From: Moesziomyces globuligerus
Lineage: Eukaryota > Basidiomycota > Ustilaginomycetes > Ustilaginales > Ustilaginaceae
Length of the DNA stretch: 64,000 nt
Reading direction: 5' to 3'
Assembly: GCA_030849465.1 (NCBI GenBank)
Contig: JARVLF010000001.1
Span: 1 to 64,000, forward strand
Shown: positions 48,688 through 59,513 of the stretch, one piece after another
How positions within the stretch are numbered: the first letter of the stretch is position 1
How the letters are laid out: the number at the start of each line of letters is the position of its first letter
Made by a program: the position numbers and the translations under genes
The notes under the pieces: generated by a model
The model's input: only the letters and a program-made list of their open reading frames with translations
The model's database searches: none
Told to the model about the DNA's origin: nothing

Positions 48688-50826
48688 CTAAATGGGCGAC
48701 TTGCGCTTGGCCATTCCCGGCGAGGTGGACTGCATGAGCACGGGCGTACTGTGTGCACTGGGCCCCGAATTGGACGCCGTCCTCTTCATGGGCGTCCTCA
48801 TCGCCTTGGCATTCGGGCCCTCACCTTCTGGCCCGAAGAAGCTCTGATCCGCCATCGAGAGGCCGTGCCCGAACTGCGGGAAGCCGTTCTGCCCCACGAA
48901 CGGCGAGCCGTCGAACGACTTGAACTGTCCGCCGGCCATAGCGCCCGGCGCAGGACTCGGCGGAAGCGGCGTGTTGATCGCGGCCATCATCGCCTGATGC
49001 TGCGGCGTGAGCGGCGAGGGCGGCATGCTCATCACACCCAGCCCTGCATTGCTCGCCGACAGCCCCGCCGAGGTCGGGCTCACGCCCGGATGCATTCCGT
49101 GCGCAAACATGCCCGTCGCCGCCGACGTGTCAATGGCCAGCCCAGCCAGCCCAGGTCGGCCACCGCCGCCACGGCCGATGTTGAACTGCGGCGCCGGAAT
49201 CTGTCCCTCGCCGAACGACGCCGATCGCTGCGGCATGCCAGCCGTCATCATGCCCATCTCGCCGTGCATGCCGCCGTGGAGCGGGCTGCCGTTCATGCCG
49301 AGCATGCTTTCGCTCTGCGCCGAGCCTGCGGATACGCGCCTCGAGATGGGCGTGCCAGCCATGGCGAACCCATCCGGCGTCGCGCCAAAGTGGTGCGCCG
49401 CGCCATGCATCGCCTGCGGCGCATGACCCGGCCCGGGCGCCATCCCGGGCGCCGGGCCCATCCTCAATCCGCCCGGCCCGACACCGGCGCCGAATTCGGG
49501 CTCGGTCACAAAGATCGGAGGGCCATCGTGGCCCTGCGGCGTCCAGAGCCCCTGAGGCGGCATGGGCGAGGGCATGTCGAGCGTCGGAATGCGCACGTCG
49601 AATCCAATGTTGCCGCCGCTCGACTTCTTGACGTGCTCGAGCACCAGGCCAAGCACATCGCGCAGCTGTGTCGTAAACGTGCGCAGCGCCATGTTCTGCT
49701 CGGTCAACTCCTCGAGCCTGAACTGCATCTCGTCCACCTGCTGCCGCAGTTGCATCTGGCCCACGCTGACGCTGTATTGCAGATCTCGGGCCTCGACGCG
49801 GGCGTGCTCCGAATCGAGCGCCTTCCTGCGGATGTCGTCCAGCAGATCGGCCCGGCCACGCAGGAACTTGGGGTGCGAGAACTCCCAGATCTGCGCATCC
49901 ACCGACTGGCGGTGGCCGCGCGGCGTCTTGTTGACCTTGTAGAAGCCGTACATGTTGAGCTGGCGGATGAAGCTGGAAAAGTTGCTGTGCTTGAAATGCT
50001 TGCCGAGCACTTCCTTGGCGAATTCGTCAAAGTTGCACACCATCACGCTGGTGCCGTTGCGATTCCAGCTGATCAGGTGCTGGTAGTCGGCGTCGCTGAC
50101 CATGCGGAAGAGCTTGTAGACGAACTTGCTACTCTGTCGCTTTTCGGCCGCCAGATCTGCTTCCGACTGGCTAGCCACGTTGGCGTCGTCGACCGAGACG
50201 TCGCCGATGCTCTGATTGCCAGCGCCGCCTCCGCCAAAGCCAGAGGTTGGACTGTCGGCGGTCTGCGAGCCCGTAGCGCTCTTGATCGAGGTGGAGCTGT
50301 AGGAGCGCATCGCCGACGTCATGCCGGCCGAGTCGTTGCCCATGCTGTACTCGGTGCGCAGCGGAGACGAGGCGGATGGCGGCCCGAGGTGTGCGTCCGA
50401 GGTGGCGCCTGCCGAGCCGTCCGGATGAAGCAGCGGCGAGGTAGAAGGCATGTGGAATGATGCCGTCGCATCGGCAGGAGACGCCAGCGCCGACTGTGGC
50501 GAGGCAGTGTGGCTGGGTGCAAAGCTGAGCGAGTTGGCTAGGCGCTGTTGCTGTTGCGAGGCATCGGCTTCGCCGCCGGTGACCGAGAGGTTGGAGATGT
50601 TGAGATGCAGGTTGCCGCCGGACGAGCTGGGACGCATCGCCGACGTATCGCTGGCGTAGAGGCTGAGCGACGAGTCGGCTGCGCTCATGTTACCAGCTGC
50701 GACGTTGGAAGCGGGCGAGTCGGCGGCAGGATTTTGAAGCTGGTGGTGGGGCGACGACGAAGACGGCGCCTGAAAGAATGCATCGAAAGCCGGGTCAAAC
50801 GATTGACCGTGCTCCATGCCGTTCAT
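48688..50826 (-). CDS. HSF-type DNA-binding transcription factor
   Basis: Single exon of 712 residues. A Ser/Ala/Gln-rich N-terminus (1-225) precedes a full HSF domain at about 228-330: FVYKLFRMVSDADYQHLISW, then HFKHSNFSSFIRQLNMYGF. A heptad-repeat coiled coil follows at about 345-410 (QLRQQVDEMQFRLEELTEQN), as used for trimerisation. The C-terminal half is Gly/Met/Pro-rich and probably activating. The domain is shared by Hsf1, Sfl1 and Skn7; the lack of a response-regulator domain excludes Skn7. I cannot choose between Hsf1 and Sfl1 types. Confidence 0.9.
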   Translation of the reverse strand: MNGMEHGQSFDPAFDAFFQAPSSSSPHHQLQNPAADSPASNVAAGNMSAADSSLSLYASDTSAMRPSSSGGNLHLNISNLSVTGGEADASQQQQRLANSLSFAPSHTASPQSALASPADATASFHMPSTSPLLHPDGSAGATSDAHLGPPSASSPLRTEYSMGNDSAGMTSAMRSYSSTSIKSATGSQTADSPTSGFGGGGAGNQSIGDVSVDDANVASQSEADLAAEKRQSSKFVYKLFRMVSDADYQHLISWNRNGTSVMVCNFDEFAKEVLGKHFKHSNFSSFIRQLNMYGFYKVNKTPRGHRQSVDAQIWEFSHPKFLRGRADLLDDIRRKALDSEHARVEARDLQYSVSVGQMQLRQQVDEMQFRLEELTEQNMALRTFTTQLRDVLGLVLEHVKKSSGGNIGFDVRIPTLDMPSPMPPQGLWTPQGHDGPPIFVTEPEFGAGVGPGGLRMGPAPGMAPGPGHAPQAMHGAAHHFGATPDGFAMAGTPISRRVSAGSAQSESMLGMNGSPLHGGMHGEMGMMTAGMPQRSASFGEGQIPAPQFNIGRGGGGRPGLAGLAIDTSAATGMFAHGMHPGVSPTSAGLSASNAGLGVMSMPPSPLTPQHQAMMAAINTPLPPSPAPGAMAGGQFKSFDGSPFVGQNGFPQFGHGLSMADQSFFGPEGEGPNAKAMRTPMKRTASNSGPSAHSTPVLMQSTSPGMAKRKSPI

Positions 50827-53183
50827 GCTAGGCAGTGGGGGGACCGAGGGAGCCCGTCAACAGAGCTCAGAAGCCGGGTTGCGCTGGAAATTGACACGGT
50901 GTTGCGCGAGTGCTGAAGTACTGGCCAGTCCGAAAGGTCGACACGTCTCCTGGAGAGCGATGCACGTAAAAGCTGTGTGCTGTTGCGACGCCTGACGTAA
51001 GGACAGCTGAGGAGGGCGGGCGGCCTTACTCCGATGGGGCGGAAGAGGCGAGCCAGACCAATGTAGATCGTGCGGGAGTAATACGAGGCGATGCGTCGCA
51101 ATTGTTACGCCAGAATGAATGGCTGGAACGCAGAGAGGTCGAGGTCGTGCCCAGCACGATCCTTGCTTGAAAGCACCTGAGTCGAGTCGATGGACCAGGC
51201 AAGTGCACCTTCACGGAGCAAGTTCGAGCGGCAAAGCAGCGACTTCGAGCGGATGAGTGCTTCGGATGATCCGATCGACGAGCGTTGCTCCTGGGTCGGC
51301 GAAGACTGGGCAGCAACCACTGGTCGGAGTCGAGCGAAGGCGAAGGACGGTGGGCGCTCGGCCGATGCCGAAGATCAGGAGACGTCAAAGTGAGCGGAAG
51401 GAGGCGGGCGCCGCGCGCATCGATGTGCCGACCGAAACAAAGGGTCGAGTGGATTGACTCGAGCAGATGGTGATGTTGCAAGGCGAAGCGGGAGCGTTGG
51501 TTGGCTTCAACGACTTCGGGGCGCGAGGTCGAATGTGTAGGCAAAGCACAGGGCGCACCCGAATGTAGCGATGCGTGTCGAAGCGAAAGCTCACTCACTC
51601 GCTGTGGGTCAGAGCAGAGGGGACTGCCGCTGTCGCTTGTGAGAATCTTTTGGCTAAAGTTAGCGGCGCGGTGGCACGAGATCAACAGCGCCTCGCGAAG
51701 GCTCCAGTAGGCGGAAACGCGGAGGCGAGGGCAAAAGAGCACGAGAGCGCGACGGAGCCGGGGAGCGAGGCGCAGAGGCACATGACCGTCACGCCGACCT
51801 TCCCAGCGTCTCGCCAGCCAAGCCGTGCCGGCGCAGCGCGCAGTGTGCCGTGCGCAGTGCGCAGAGCACCGTGCAGCGGACCCGCCAGCAGCAGCAGCGA
51901 CCGGGCAGGCGCAGGTCTGTTGGAGCGGAGAAGGGCTTGACAGCTTGCGGGCGCGCGGCGCGAATGCATTTTAGACTGGGTCTTGGGCCAAAACGCGCCT
52001 GGAGCTGCAAGCACCTACACAGTCAGAGTGCGCTGCTCCGTTCTGCAGAAGCCTCGACTGACAGACTTGGCTCGGCTCGCTGGTGCTGGCGGCAACACCG
52101 TCGTCAGCAGCAGCAGGGATCGGAAACGCCGAGCTGACCGGACCCGCAGGCTGTCTGCTCTCCGATGCCCCCGCTCAAGCCAATGGCGAAAAGGGCAAGG
52201 CACTCCTGCCGTCGGTTGCGCATTGGCACGAGGCCGAAATGAGCCACGGTGCGAGTGTGTCTCACTGTCGCATCGTCGCGCTGTTCCGCTGTCGGTCCTT
52301 CCGACGACCGAACAGGTGCGAAAAAGGGTGCACGCGTGCCTCGTCGGGGCTGCGAGGTCGGGCGGTTGTGCGGATGTGAGACCGTGCGCCTCGTTTCTTC
52401 AGCTGTGCTTCCGAGCCGCAATCCGCCGCTCCTTCCTCCGCCAACCGTGCTTTTCTCTCGTGGCTCAGATGTACATGCTGTCTATCATCACTGAGCCGCA
52501 CACGCCACTTCATATGTATTCATTCGCCAGCTTGAGTCTGTCGGCGTGAGCGTCAGCTCGACTCGGGCTGGATCGGTTGCCCACCGATAAGCGACCATGG
52601 CCTAGCCGACCGTGGTGCCGAATTGCGGCCGAAAAGGAACAGCACGCCTGGCTTGGACTCCGCTTGGGCTCGGGTCGCTTTTCTGCCACAGATCTCGCCG
52701 ATGCTGATACTGGCCGGAAGACGCGCCCCAGCCGACCCTCGCGCCTCGTGATGGGCTGGCATCGTATGTACCCTCGCATCCTCTCCGGATCACGTTGCGA
52801 CTAGCTCGCTGCTGCGCCCGCTCCGGCCTTGACACCAAGCGAACTAGGCGAGCCAGCCCGTACAGATCCCACACCATCTCTTCGTCCTCACGAACCCGAA
52901 TCTCGCTTGGCTCTGTCCCGCCGCCGATCCCCCGGATCCGACCCTTCCCTCATCAGGCGACACGAGCCGTCACAAATGCGATCCACGTGGTGTCCGGTAT
53001 CTGTGCGTATCAAGACGCTGCGTTGGGACTGATCTATAGTACACAAAATGAAAGTGCGAGCGAGACCCGACCAGTATCAGAAAGGAGCCAGGAGGCGCTC
53101 TCATCGTCCTCACCAGCCATTCGCGGCACGCATCACCGCTACCAAGCCTGACAGATGGCGTACAAAGGCTGTCGACTGGGGTG
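50827..53183. other. 2.4-kb gene-free stretch upstream of the HSF gene
   Basis: No open frame has coding-like composition or recognisable sequence. The stretch may include a long promoter and 5' leader for the HSF-type gene and the 3' region of the kinase gene. A GC-rich, imperfectly repetitive patch (GTGCGCAGTGCGCAG-like) lies near 51835-51885. No RNA gene was recognised. Confidence 0.5.
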
Positions 53184-53186
53184 CTA

Positions 53187-53600
53187 TGGTCCGCGGCCGG
53201 GCTGGTCATGGCTCCCGCTCGAGGGTGGTGGAGGCGGTATCGGGTGCGTGCCCTTGCCAGCAGCATCGTCTGGCTGCTGAAGCGGGCCCCACCTTTGCTG
53301 CCAGCTTTTGGGCAAGAGCGCCCGTAGGAAGGCGAGTCCCCCCCGCTTTTGCGCTGCTTCGCTCGCAGCTTGCAGAGGGGCAGGTCCAAAACGGCTTTGA
53401 TCGTCGAGACCGTGCTGCGGCGATTGTGGATGCACGTCCACGAATCCAAACGCAGGCAGTTCGAGCAGCGACGGCTGCCTCTTTCTCGGCGCAGGCGAGT
53501 CGTGCTCTCGTCCTCGGCCATCCGAGCCGGCGCGTGCCTGGGCCTCGATCTCGCTGATGGTGCGGTTGCGCTTCCAGCCGTATTTGGACCTGAGGTATTC
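53187..53600 (-). other. In-frame coding-like extension after the kinase stop
   Basis: Immediately after the TAG that ends the pyruvate dehydrogenase kinase (53601-53603), the same frame stays open for 138 codons to a TAG at 53184-53186. It contains no Met. The reading (EYLRSKYGWKRNRTISEIEA..., then RKRQPSLLELPAFGFVDVHP and a Pro-rich end) has strong third-position G/C at its start, like real genes here. It could be a stop-readthrough extension, an alternatively spliced last exon, a recent nonsense mutation, or chance. I know no family with this sequence. Confidence 0.45.
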
Positions 53601-55137
53601 CTACGGGAGAGGCTCGCTGCTCGACGAGAGTCGATTGAGATGCATGTACACATCCGTACCATACCCTTCCATCGAAATCAGTTTGAGGTCGCCGCCAAAG
53701 TAGCGCGCATACAGCCTCGCCAGCGGCAGGCCATAGCCAAATCCTGCCATGGGCGCCTTGAAGTCGGACGCGTTGAACTCGGGGTCGAGATCTTCCGACT
53801 GCGCCGTGGTGTACATGTAGGTCCACACCAGCGGCATCTCGCTCCGCGGGATTCCGCCGCCCTCGTCGCTGATCTTGATCGTAATGTCCTCCTTGCCCTC
53901 GACGACAATGACCTTGATGGGCGGGAAGTTGTCCTCCTGATCCACGCCGTAGCGCTCGACGACTGCACGCAGCGAGTTCTTGAGCAGCTCAAAGAGCATG
54001 TGGTTCAAGTGGCTCGGCACGTACATGAACGTCAGGTCCGAAGGACACACGAGTTGGACGGGCGGTCCCTTGAAGAGGCCGTAGTGCTCTTCGCACACGA
54101 AGCGCGCATTCTCGATGGCCTCGTGGGCCATGGCGCCGACGTTGGTGTTGGTGCAGATGATGCCGACGTATTGCTCGTGCTCCTGGTTGCCGTCTACCTT
54201 GACGCGGGCGATCTGGTCCGACAGCGAGAAGTCGCCATTGCTGCTAACGGCGCTGCCGCCGCTGCCGATGAGCTTGCCTGCGGGGCGCTGCGAACTGCGG
54301 CTGAGCGCGATGTGCTGGCCGATAAGAATGCGAATGCCGATACGCGAAAGGTAGAAGCGATCCAAGAACGCCTGTACATCTGCCTGGAGCCTGTTTGCCT
54401 TTCTTGAGCGCTTGTATTCGAGCACGCCCTGTGCGATGGTAGTGACGACGGCATCGTGCCTTTTTTTGATCTTTTCGAGAGCCTTGGTGAAGTCCTCGTT
54501 GTACTGTTCGATCTCGCTGGGCCACTGGTGGTCCGGCAGGTTAGCATAGTAGCGGGTTTCCAGCAGCGCGCGCGACTTGGAGCCGTTGCCGTTCTTGCCG
54601 TTGCCGTTCCTGGGAACGAGCGCCTTGGGCAGGCCGGCCTCGCTGTCGCCAATGGATGCTGATTCGAGCAGACTTGGATTCGGTTTGGATTCCGGCAGCG
54701 GCTCTGCATTCTTCGAGGCGTTCTGAAGGAGCTTTTGGACCGAGTCGGAGAGACTGGGCTTGGGAAAGTTGACGAGCTCTTCAAACGATTGCGCGTACCA
54801 GTTCTTGACCTTGACGATCGAAGGCATTTTGGAGAGGTCGTGCGGAAGTTCATCGAGCTCCTTGACTCGATGCGCGAGTCGGATGGGTAGCTCTTCTGCG
54901 AGGAAGCTGCCAGCCTGGAGAATGGTGCCTGGGTTGGGATTGCGGCCGAACTGCACCATCTGACGTAGCGAGATGCCGGTTTGTGGGAAGCTGGCAAAGT
55001 GATGCAGCTGCTGCCACAGCTTTTGTGAGATCTGATAGCTCCTGCATCATTGATCGAGCAGATTGTACAGAGGCGTGTCAGCGTTGCCGGGCCCTTCCCA
55101 TCCGTTTAGCGAGCGCATGACTCCGAAAGACTTACAT
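53601..55137 (-). CDS. Mitochondrial pyruvate dehydrogenase kinase (PDK)
   Basis: Exons on minus: 55136-55137 (two coding bases, AT) and 53601-55041, with a 94-bp intron (GTAAGT...ATGCAG), giving 480 residues. Splicing builds the start codon, AT|G, followed by SYQISQKLWQQLHHFASFPQTG, the conserved PDK N-terminus; an in-frame TGA lies upstream. The GHKL ATPase is complete: N-box ELLKNSLRAV (Glu352, Asn356), DEGGG at about 393 and GFGYGLP at 434. The C-terminus YGTDVYMHLNRLSSSSEPLP is typical. PDKs phosphorylate and inactivate the E1-alpha subunit of the pyruvate dehydrogenase complex in mitochondria. A branched-chain ketoacid dehydrogenase kinase is the alternative. A linker at about 110-150 is Asn/Gly-rich. 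Confidence 0.9.
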
Positions 55138-56259
55138 TTTGGGTGGGTATGAGGCGGGTCCGGAGACACGCTGAGATCAGGTCTGTGAGCACAGGGTCAC
55201 AATACCAATGCGGCGTGAATCCCAGTTCAGCGCCAATTGGGCGGCGGAACGGCCACGTATTAGCTTCGGGTCAGCTCGAGGCGCCCGGGGTCGGAGGCAG
55301 CTAGCGACCTGCGGCCGAGCGACGGAACGCTGATTGGAGGCAGTCCTTTTGTGGAGTGGGCCGCACCTAGATGCGTGGGCTTCCAAGGTTGCTCCTGCGA
55401 ATCGGTGGTTTGGGGGTGAGCTTGGTCGCGAGGCGCTTGAACAGATGGTTCGCGGGGAAATCTTCTTGCAGGATGCTTCAGTGCGTTGAATGCGCGTGTG
55501 GTAGGAACGATGCTTGTACAGACGAGGCTTGCGATGGAAGGATGACACTACGGATGGCCTGACCGAGGATGGAGGAAGTGGGAGACGATGTCGCGGAACG
55601 GAAGCCAAGTTGACAAGGAGGCTGGGGTAAGCAGTCGTCTGCAGCAGATCGCCGACGGGATGAGGCCGACGACAGGCAAGCGAGGCGATGCGGGCGAGCT
55701 GCGGGGAAGCCAGGAGCGCATCAGAGGTGACTCCAGCCCAAGCTGGCTTGGCCGCTCCACCGGGCCAGACCGACCGAGTCGCAGCCTGCTGCTCTGGGAA
55801 TAACCGGGCCAAAAAGCGCGATGTGGGAGGTTCGCGGGCCACAGTCACAAGAGCAGTCTCAGCTAGGTCCCGCTCGCTAGCGTCAAAATGCACACAGACG
55901 CGGGCATCTCAATCGTGAATGTCGCAGCGCACAGCAACGCGCACCAACCGAACGCGGGTGTGCCGAAGCAAATGCAACTGCAACTTGCACTCTTCAAAGC
56001 CGGTCCGCGAATTAGCGCCCGACCGGTCCAAGTGCGGCAGACGAGCCCGCCGCTGTTGCTGCCTCATTTCAAGCCAAGACCTGCGAGGACGCTGGGACGT
56101 GAAAGGGGCAAGGGTCCAATGTCGCATCATGTTACGTCGACATTGCCGTTCAGCTTGCTGCTTCGATCTGGGCCGACGACACTAGCTCTCACTGCCTCAC
56201 AGCGCCAGATTTGCCTCGCAAGACAGGATACTGGATTGAGTTGGATAGACAAAGAGACA
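55138..56259. other. Upstream region of the kinase gene
   Basis: 1122 bp between the kinase start and the stop of the next minus-strand gene. A 238-codon minus-strand frame (55177-55893) exists but looks non-coding. No repeat or RNA gene was recognised. Confidence 0.5.
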
Positions 56260-56820
56260 TCAGGAGTTGATCACATGGCTGCGAGCCGTAGCCTCCTGAT
56301 CAGCCTCGAGCCTCTGCGGCTCGGTCCTGGGGACCGGCTCGTTCATCTGGGCCTGTCGAGTCTGGTCGATCCCGCGAGGCTGGGCGTCAAAGCCACCCGG
56401 GTTGTCTCGGAGAGCTTCGTACTTCTTGTCCTCCGGTCCGCCGGTACCTTCGAAGCGCAAGCTCGACTCGCCGGTACGCTGGCTGCGATCGTCACCACCT
56501 TCCTCGGGCGGGATGTTCTGCGGGTTGGTGCCGCCGCCCGTCTGGCCAGTGCGCCCAACGCTCACAGATGCACCGGGGAACCGTTCGAGGCCCGACTCGT
56601 TGACACCCGACTCTTCAGAAGTCACCGTGGTCTTGGGATGGAACGAGTCTTTGAGTCGGCTGTCCGACTTGTGGTCCAGGTCACGCGACTGTCGGTGATG
56701 TGAAATCAGCTTGTTAGTGTCTGCAACAGTCCGTAGAGTCGAAACGTCTCGGGATGGGCAAGCACTCACCTGCTCGTCGATGATCTGCTGATCCGACATG
56801 CCTGCATACGCTTCCGACAT
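56260..56820 (-). CDS. Small hydrophilic protein, unknown, with in-frame intron
   Basis: Not recognised. Two exons on minus, 56770-56820 and 56260-56688, give 159 residues. The product is very polar and probably disordered (MSEAYAGMSDQQIIDEQ, then SRDLDHKSDSRLKDSFHP; Gly/Pro/Glu/Arg-rich to the end at HVINS). The intron 56689-56769 has GTGAGT, a CTAAC branch-like site and CGACAG, and is exactly 81 bp with no stop in frame, so retention would add 27 residues (total 186). The composition suggests a stress-type hydrophilic protein, but there is no motif evidence. Confidence 0.65.
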   Translation of the reverse strand: MSEAYAGMSDQQIIDEQVSACPSRDVSTLRTVADTNKLISHHRQSRDLDHKSDSRLKDSFHPKTTVTSEESGVNESGLERFPGASVSVGRTGQTGGGTNPQNIPPEEGGDDRSQRTGESSLRFEGTGGPEDKKYEALRDNPGGFDAQPRGIDQTRQAQMNEPVPRTEPQRLEADQEATARSHVINS

Positions 56821-57958
56821 ACTGCAAATGTGAGTGGTGATGGGGAGCCGTGGGAGATGGTGGAGTATGGCGTGGTGTCAAAGTAAGCCGGCTCCAGAGT
56901 TGCGCTCAGAGCGGACGCTCTTATATCTTTGGCCTCGCTCTACTTCAGGCTCGCGAAGCTCCCGAGCAGATTGACTGATTCTATCTGCCGCAATTTCAAG
57001 CACGCCGCGACCGCTTGGCACGCTTCAAGCACTCGTGGAGGCTGGCAAGCACCGGTGGGAGCTGCCACCGTGAGCGCGATGTGCTCGCTGCGCCCTCAGA
57101 AGAGTCGAAGGACCAAAAGAACATGGCTGCGGCTGAGATGAATCATACGCTCACTCATCTCGGGTCTCGCGGGCATCTCGGACGCCTCGGCTGACAGATC
57201 GATGCAGCAGCATGTGTATCGGCGAATAGCAAGACAAGCTTGAACGTTGGCCACGATGCCCGCTCCTAAGGTCACGGCTAGCAAAGATATGTGCTCCCAT
57301 GAATTGATAGTGGCAGCGTGCGTGCGGCAGAGTTGGGCAGGTCTTCCACAGTTTTGCGGTCCTGCAGTCAGATCTGATGTCAGTTCGCAGCAGCAGTGTC
57401 CATCGCCGATCTTCTTGATTTTGTTGAATGGATATCGCGATCTATTTCACGCCTTGTTTCGGCTCCGGCCGCAGGGACCTTCGCCTCGAGACGGAACAAA
57501 CAGGGCCAGAGTCTGGATGGCTTTTGCAGGGTGGATTCAATTCGTGATCGATTTGGGCCTAATTTCGACTTGGCCTGCGTGATTTGAATTTTTGTACTCG
57601 CGGATTCTAGAGCGAATTGAATCTGAGGCAGCAGAGCCTGAGAAGGCTCGAGGTGCGCTGTTGGCTTGGGGCCACACCAGAGACGGGCGAGTGAAGCAAA
57701 GGTGAGAGCTTAGCTGCTGCTGCCGCTGCTGCTGCTGGTCGCCGAGAGAGCGGGAGCGCGAGAGCAGGGCGAGAGAGCGCGGATCTACCAGTACAGTAGC
57801 AGGCAAGCGCGTGTGTTCTTCCAGTGCGGGCCGCCCTCTGACGCTTCTGCGCACTGGTTGCAGCGAGGTGTGCGAATGGTCCAGCGGCGATGCTTCTGAT
57901 GACCTGCCACCACCTCTCATCCTCATCCTAGACTCGTTGATCCGTCATCACCATCATA
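56821..57958. other. Divergent promoter, small protein / ATP4
   Basis: 1138 bp between divergent starts. CTG/GCTGCTGC-rich simple sequence lies near 57712-57735. No gene is supported. Confidence 0.5.
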
Positions 57959-59207
57959 ATGTCGTACCGTGTTGCTGCTCGCCGGGTGCCCACCCTCGCC
58001 CTCGCTCGACCTACGGTGGCTCCCCGCGCTGCCACCTCGGTCGCCGCCATCCGACTGTACAGCGACAAGCCCTCGCCCGAGGCGCGCGCCAGCTCCATCC
58101 TCGACGCGCTGCCCGGCAACTCGCTCGTCAGCAAGACCGGCTGGGTCACGCTCGGAACCGGTCTCACCGCCGTCGCCATCAGCAAGGAGATCTACGTCGC
58201 CAACGAGGAGACCGTCATCCTCGTCGGCTCGCTCATCTTTGCCGTCCTCGTCGGCCGCGCCATCACCGGCCCCTACAAGGAGTGGGCCGACTCCCAGATT
58301 GAGGTAAGAGTCCCAGATCAGCACAGATCTCGCAGCCGTCAGTCAGCACAGCGCACCCGCAAACCATTCTGCAACGACGTCGACAGCAGCAACAGAAGCA
58401 TCAGTAGAGCAGCCAGAAGGATGGCACGCAGCTGGAGGATGCGCACAGCAACGCAGCGCATGGCATTCAAGCAGCTGCAGCAGCTGCAGAGGAGATGCAG
58501 ACCAGGTCATGAGGAGGAAATGCCGCACAACGAAGCACATGCACCCACAATCAGATCAGCGCACGTACGAGGACGCCCTCCATAAGGCTACCGCATCGGG
58601 CAAGCCGACTTGCCTTCTTCAAAGAAGGATCCTCGCAGCCGACGTCGCAGCCGGCTCGCAGACACTGCCGGGCATTGCTCCCAGAACCACACGATCGACT
58701 ACGGTCAATAATTGCTGGCGGTTGCTGGCGGCTGCTGGCGGCTGCTTCCGATGTTGACCCTTGCTGCCCTGCTGCGCGGTTCGGATGAGCCGAAGTACTG
58801 AATCGACAACCGTTTGCCTTTACTCTTTCTAGAAAATCTCGGGCATCCTGAACGGAGCGCGTGCCAAGCACACGGAGGCGGTGCAGGCTCGCATTGACTC
58901 TGTCGAGTCGCAGAAGGAGGTGGTCGGCCTGACGCAGGCGCTGTACGCTGTGGCCAAGGAGACGGCGCAGACGGAGAAGGAGGTGTTTGAGCTGCGCCAG
59001 AAGACGGCGCTGGCGGCCGAGGTCAAGGGCGTGCTCGACTCGTGGGTGCGCTTCGAGGCGACCGAGCGCGAGCAGGAGCAGCGCGAACTCGCCGCGAGCG
59101 TCATCAAGAAGGTCCAGGACTCGCTCAAGGACGACAAGCTGCAGAAGCAGATCCTCGACAACGCCGTCACCGAGATCGAGTCGCTGGTCAAGTCCAAGGC
59201 CATCTAA
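57959..59207 (+). CDS. ATP4: Mitochondrial ATP synthase subunit b (Atp4)
   Basis: Two exons, 57959-58303 and 58833-59207, give 239 residues, close to the family length. The Arg/Ala-rich N-terminus (MSYRVAARRVPTLALARP) is a mitochondrial presequence. Two hydrophobic segments follow (WVTLGTGLTAVAISKEIYV and ETVILVGSLIFAVLVGRAI). The second exon is a long charged helix from KISGILNGARAKHTEAVQ to SLVKSKAI, the peripheral stalk of the Fo sector. The 529-bp intron is far longer than any other seen in this window (64-133 bp). It is required for assembly and rotation coupling of F1Fo ATP synthase. Confidence 0.93.
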
Positions 59208-59513
59208 ATCCACCCTCTTCCTCCTCCTCCAACCGACAGCGAGAGGCACGCGTGCTCCCCACGAGACGCCGCCTCTGCCAGTGCGGTTGGTCCTTCATCC
59301 CATGGCGCTCTTTTCTGAGACGGGCTGATATCCGTCGAAGCGAGCGCTTTTCTTCCGCTGAGCAAGTAGATCGCCATGCTCTACGGGCTCGTAATGCAAG
59401 CAAACCATCGAGAATATACAGCACGGCACGACGAGAGAGAGATCCAGGTCAAGGATGAGATTTGCTATACAAGTACATGGAGCGGGCAAGAGCCGCGGGG
59501 AGTGGGGAGGGGA
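59208..59513. other. Interval ATP4 / ankyrin gene
   Basis: 306 bp between convergent stops of ATP4 and the ankyrin gene. Only 3' flank is expected here. Confidence 0.5.

Noticed and set aside
48634..50460. 608-codon plus-strand frame opposite the HSF-type gene
   Set aside because: Antisense shadow; Arg/His-rich with no domain.
53187..53600. Idea that the extension after the kinase stop is a peroxisomal readthrough tail
   Set aside because: The stop context is TAG GAA, not the known TGA CTA, and the extension ends PGRGP, which is not a PTS1 signal.
55177..55893. 238-codon minus-strand frame upstream of the kinase
   Set aside because: Ser/Arg/Pro-rich reading typical of non-coding GC-rich DNA; it overlaps the kinase leader.
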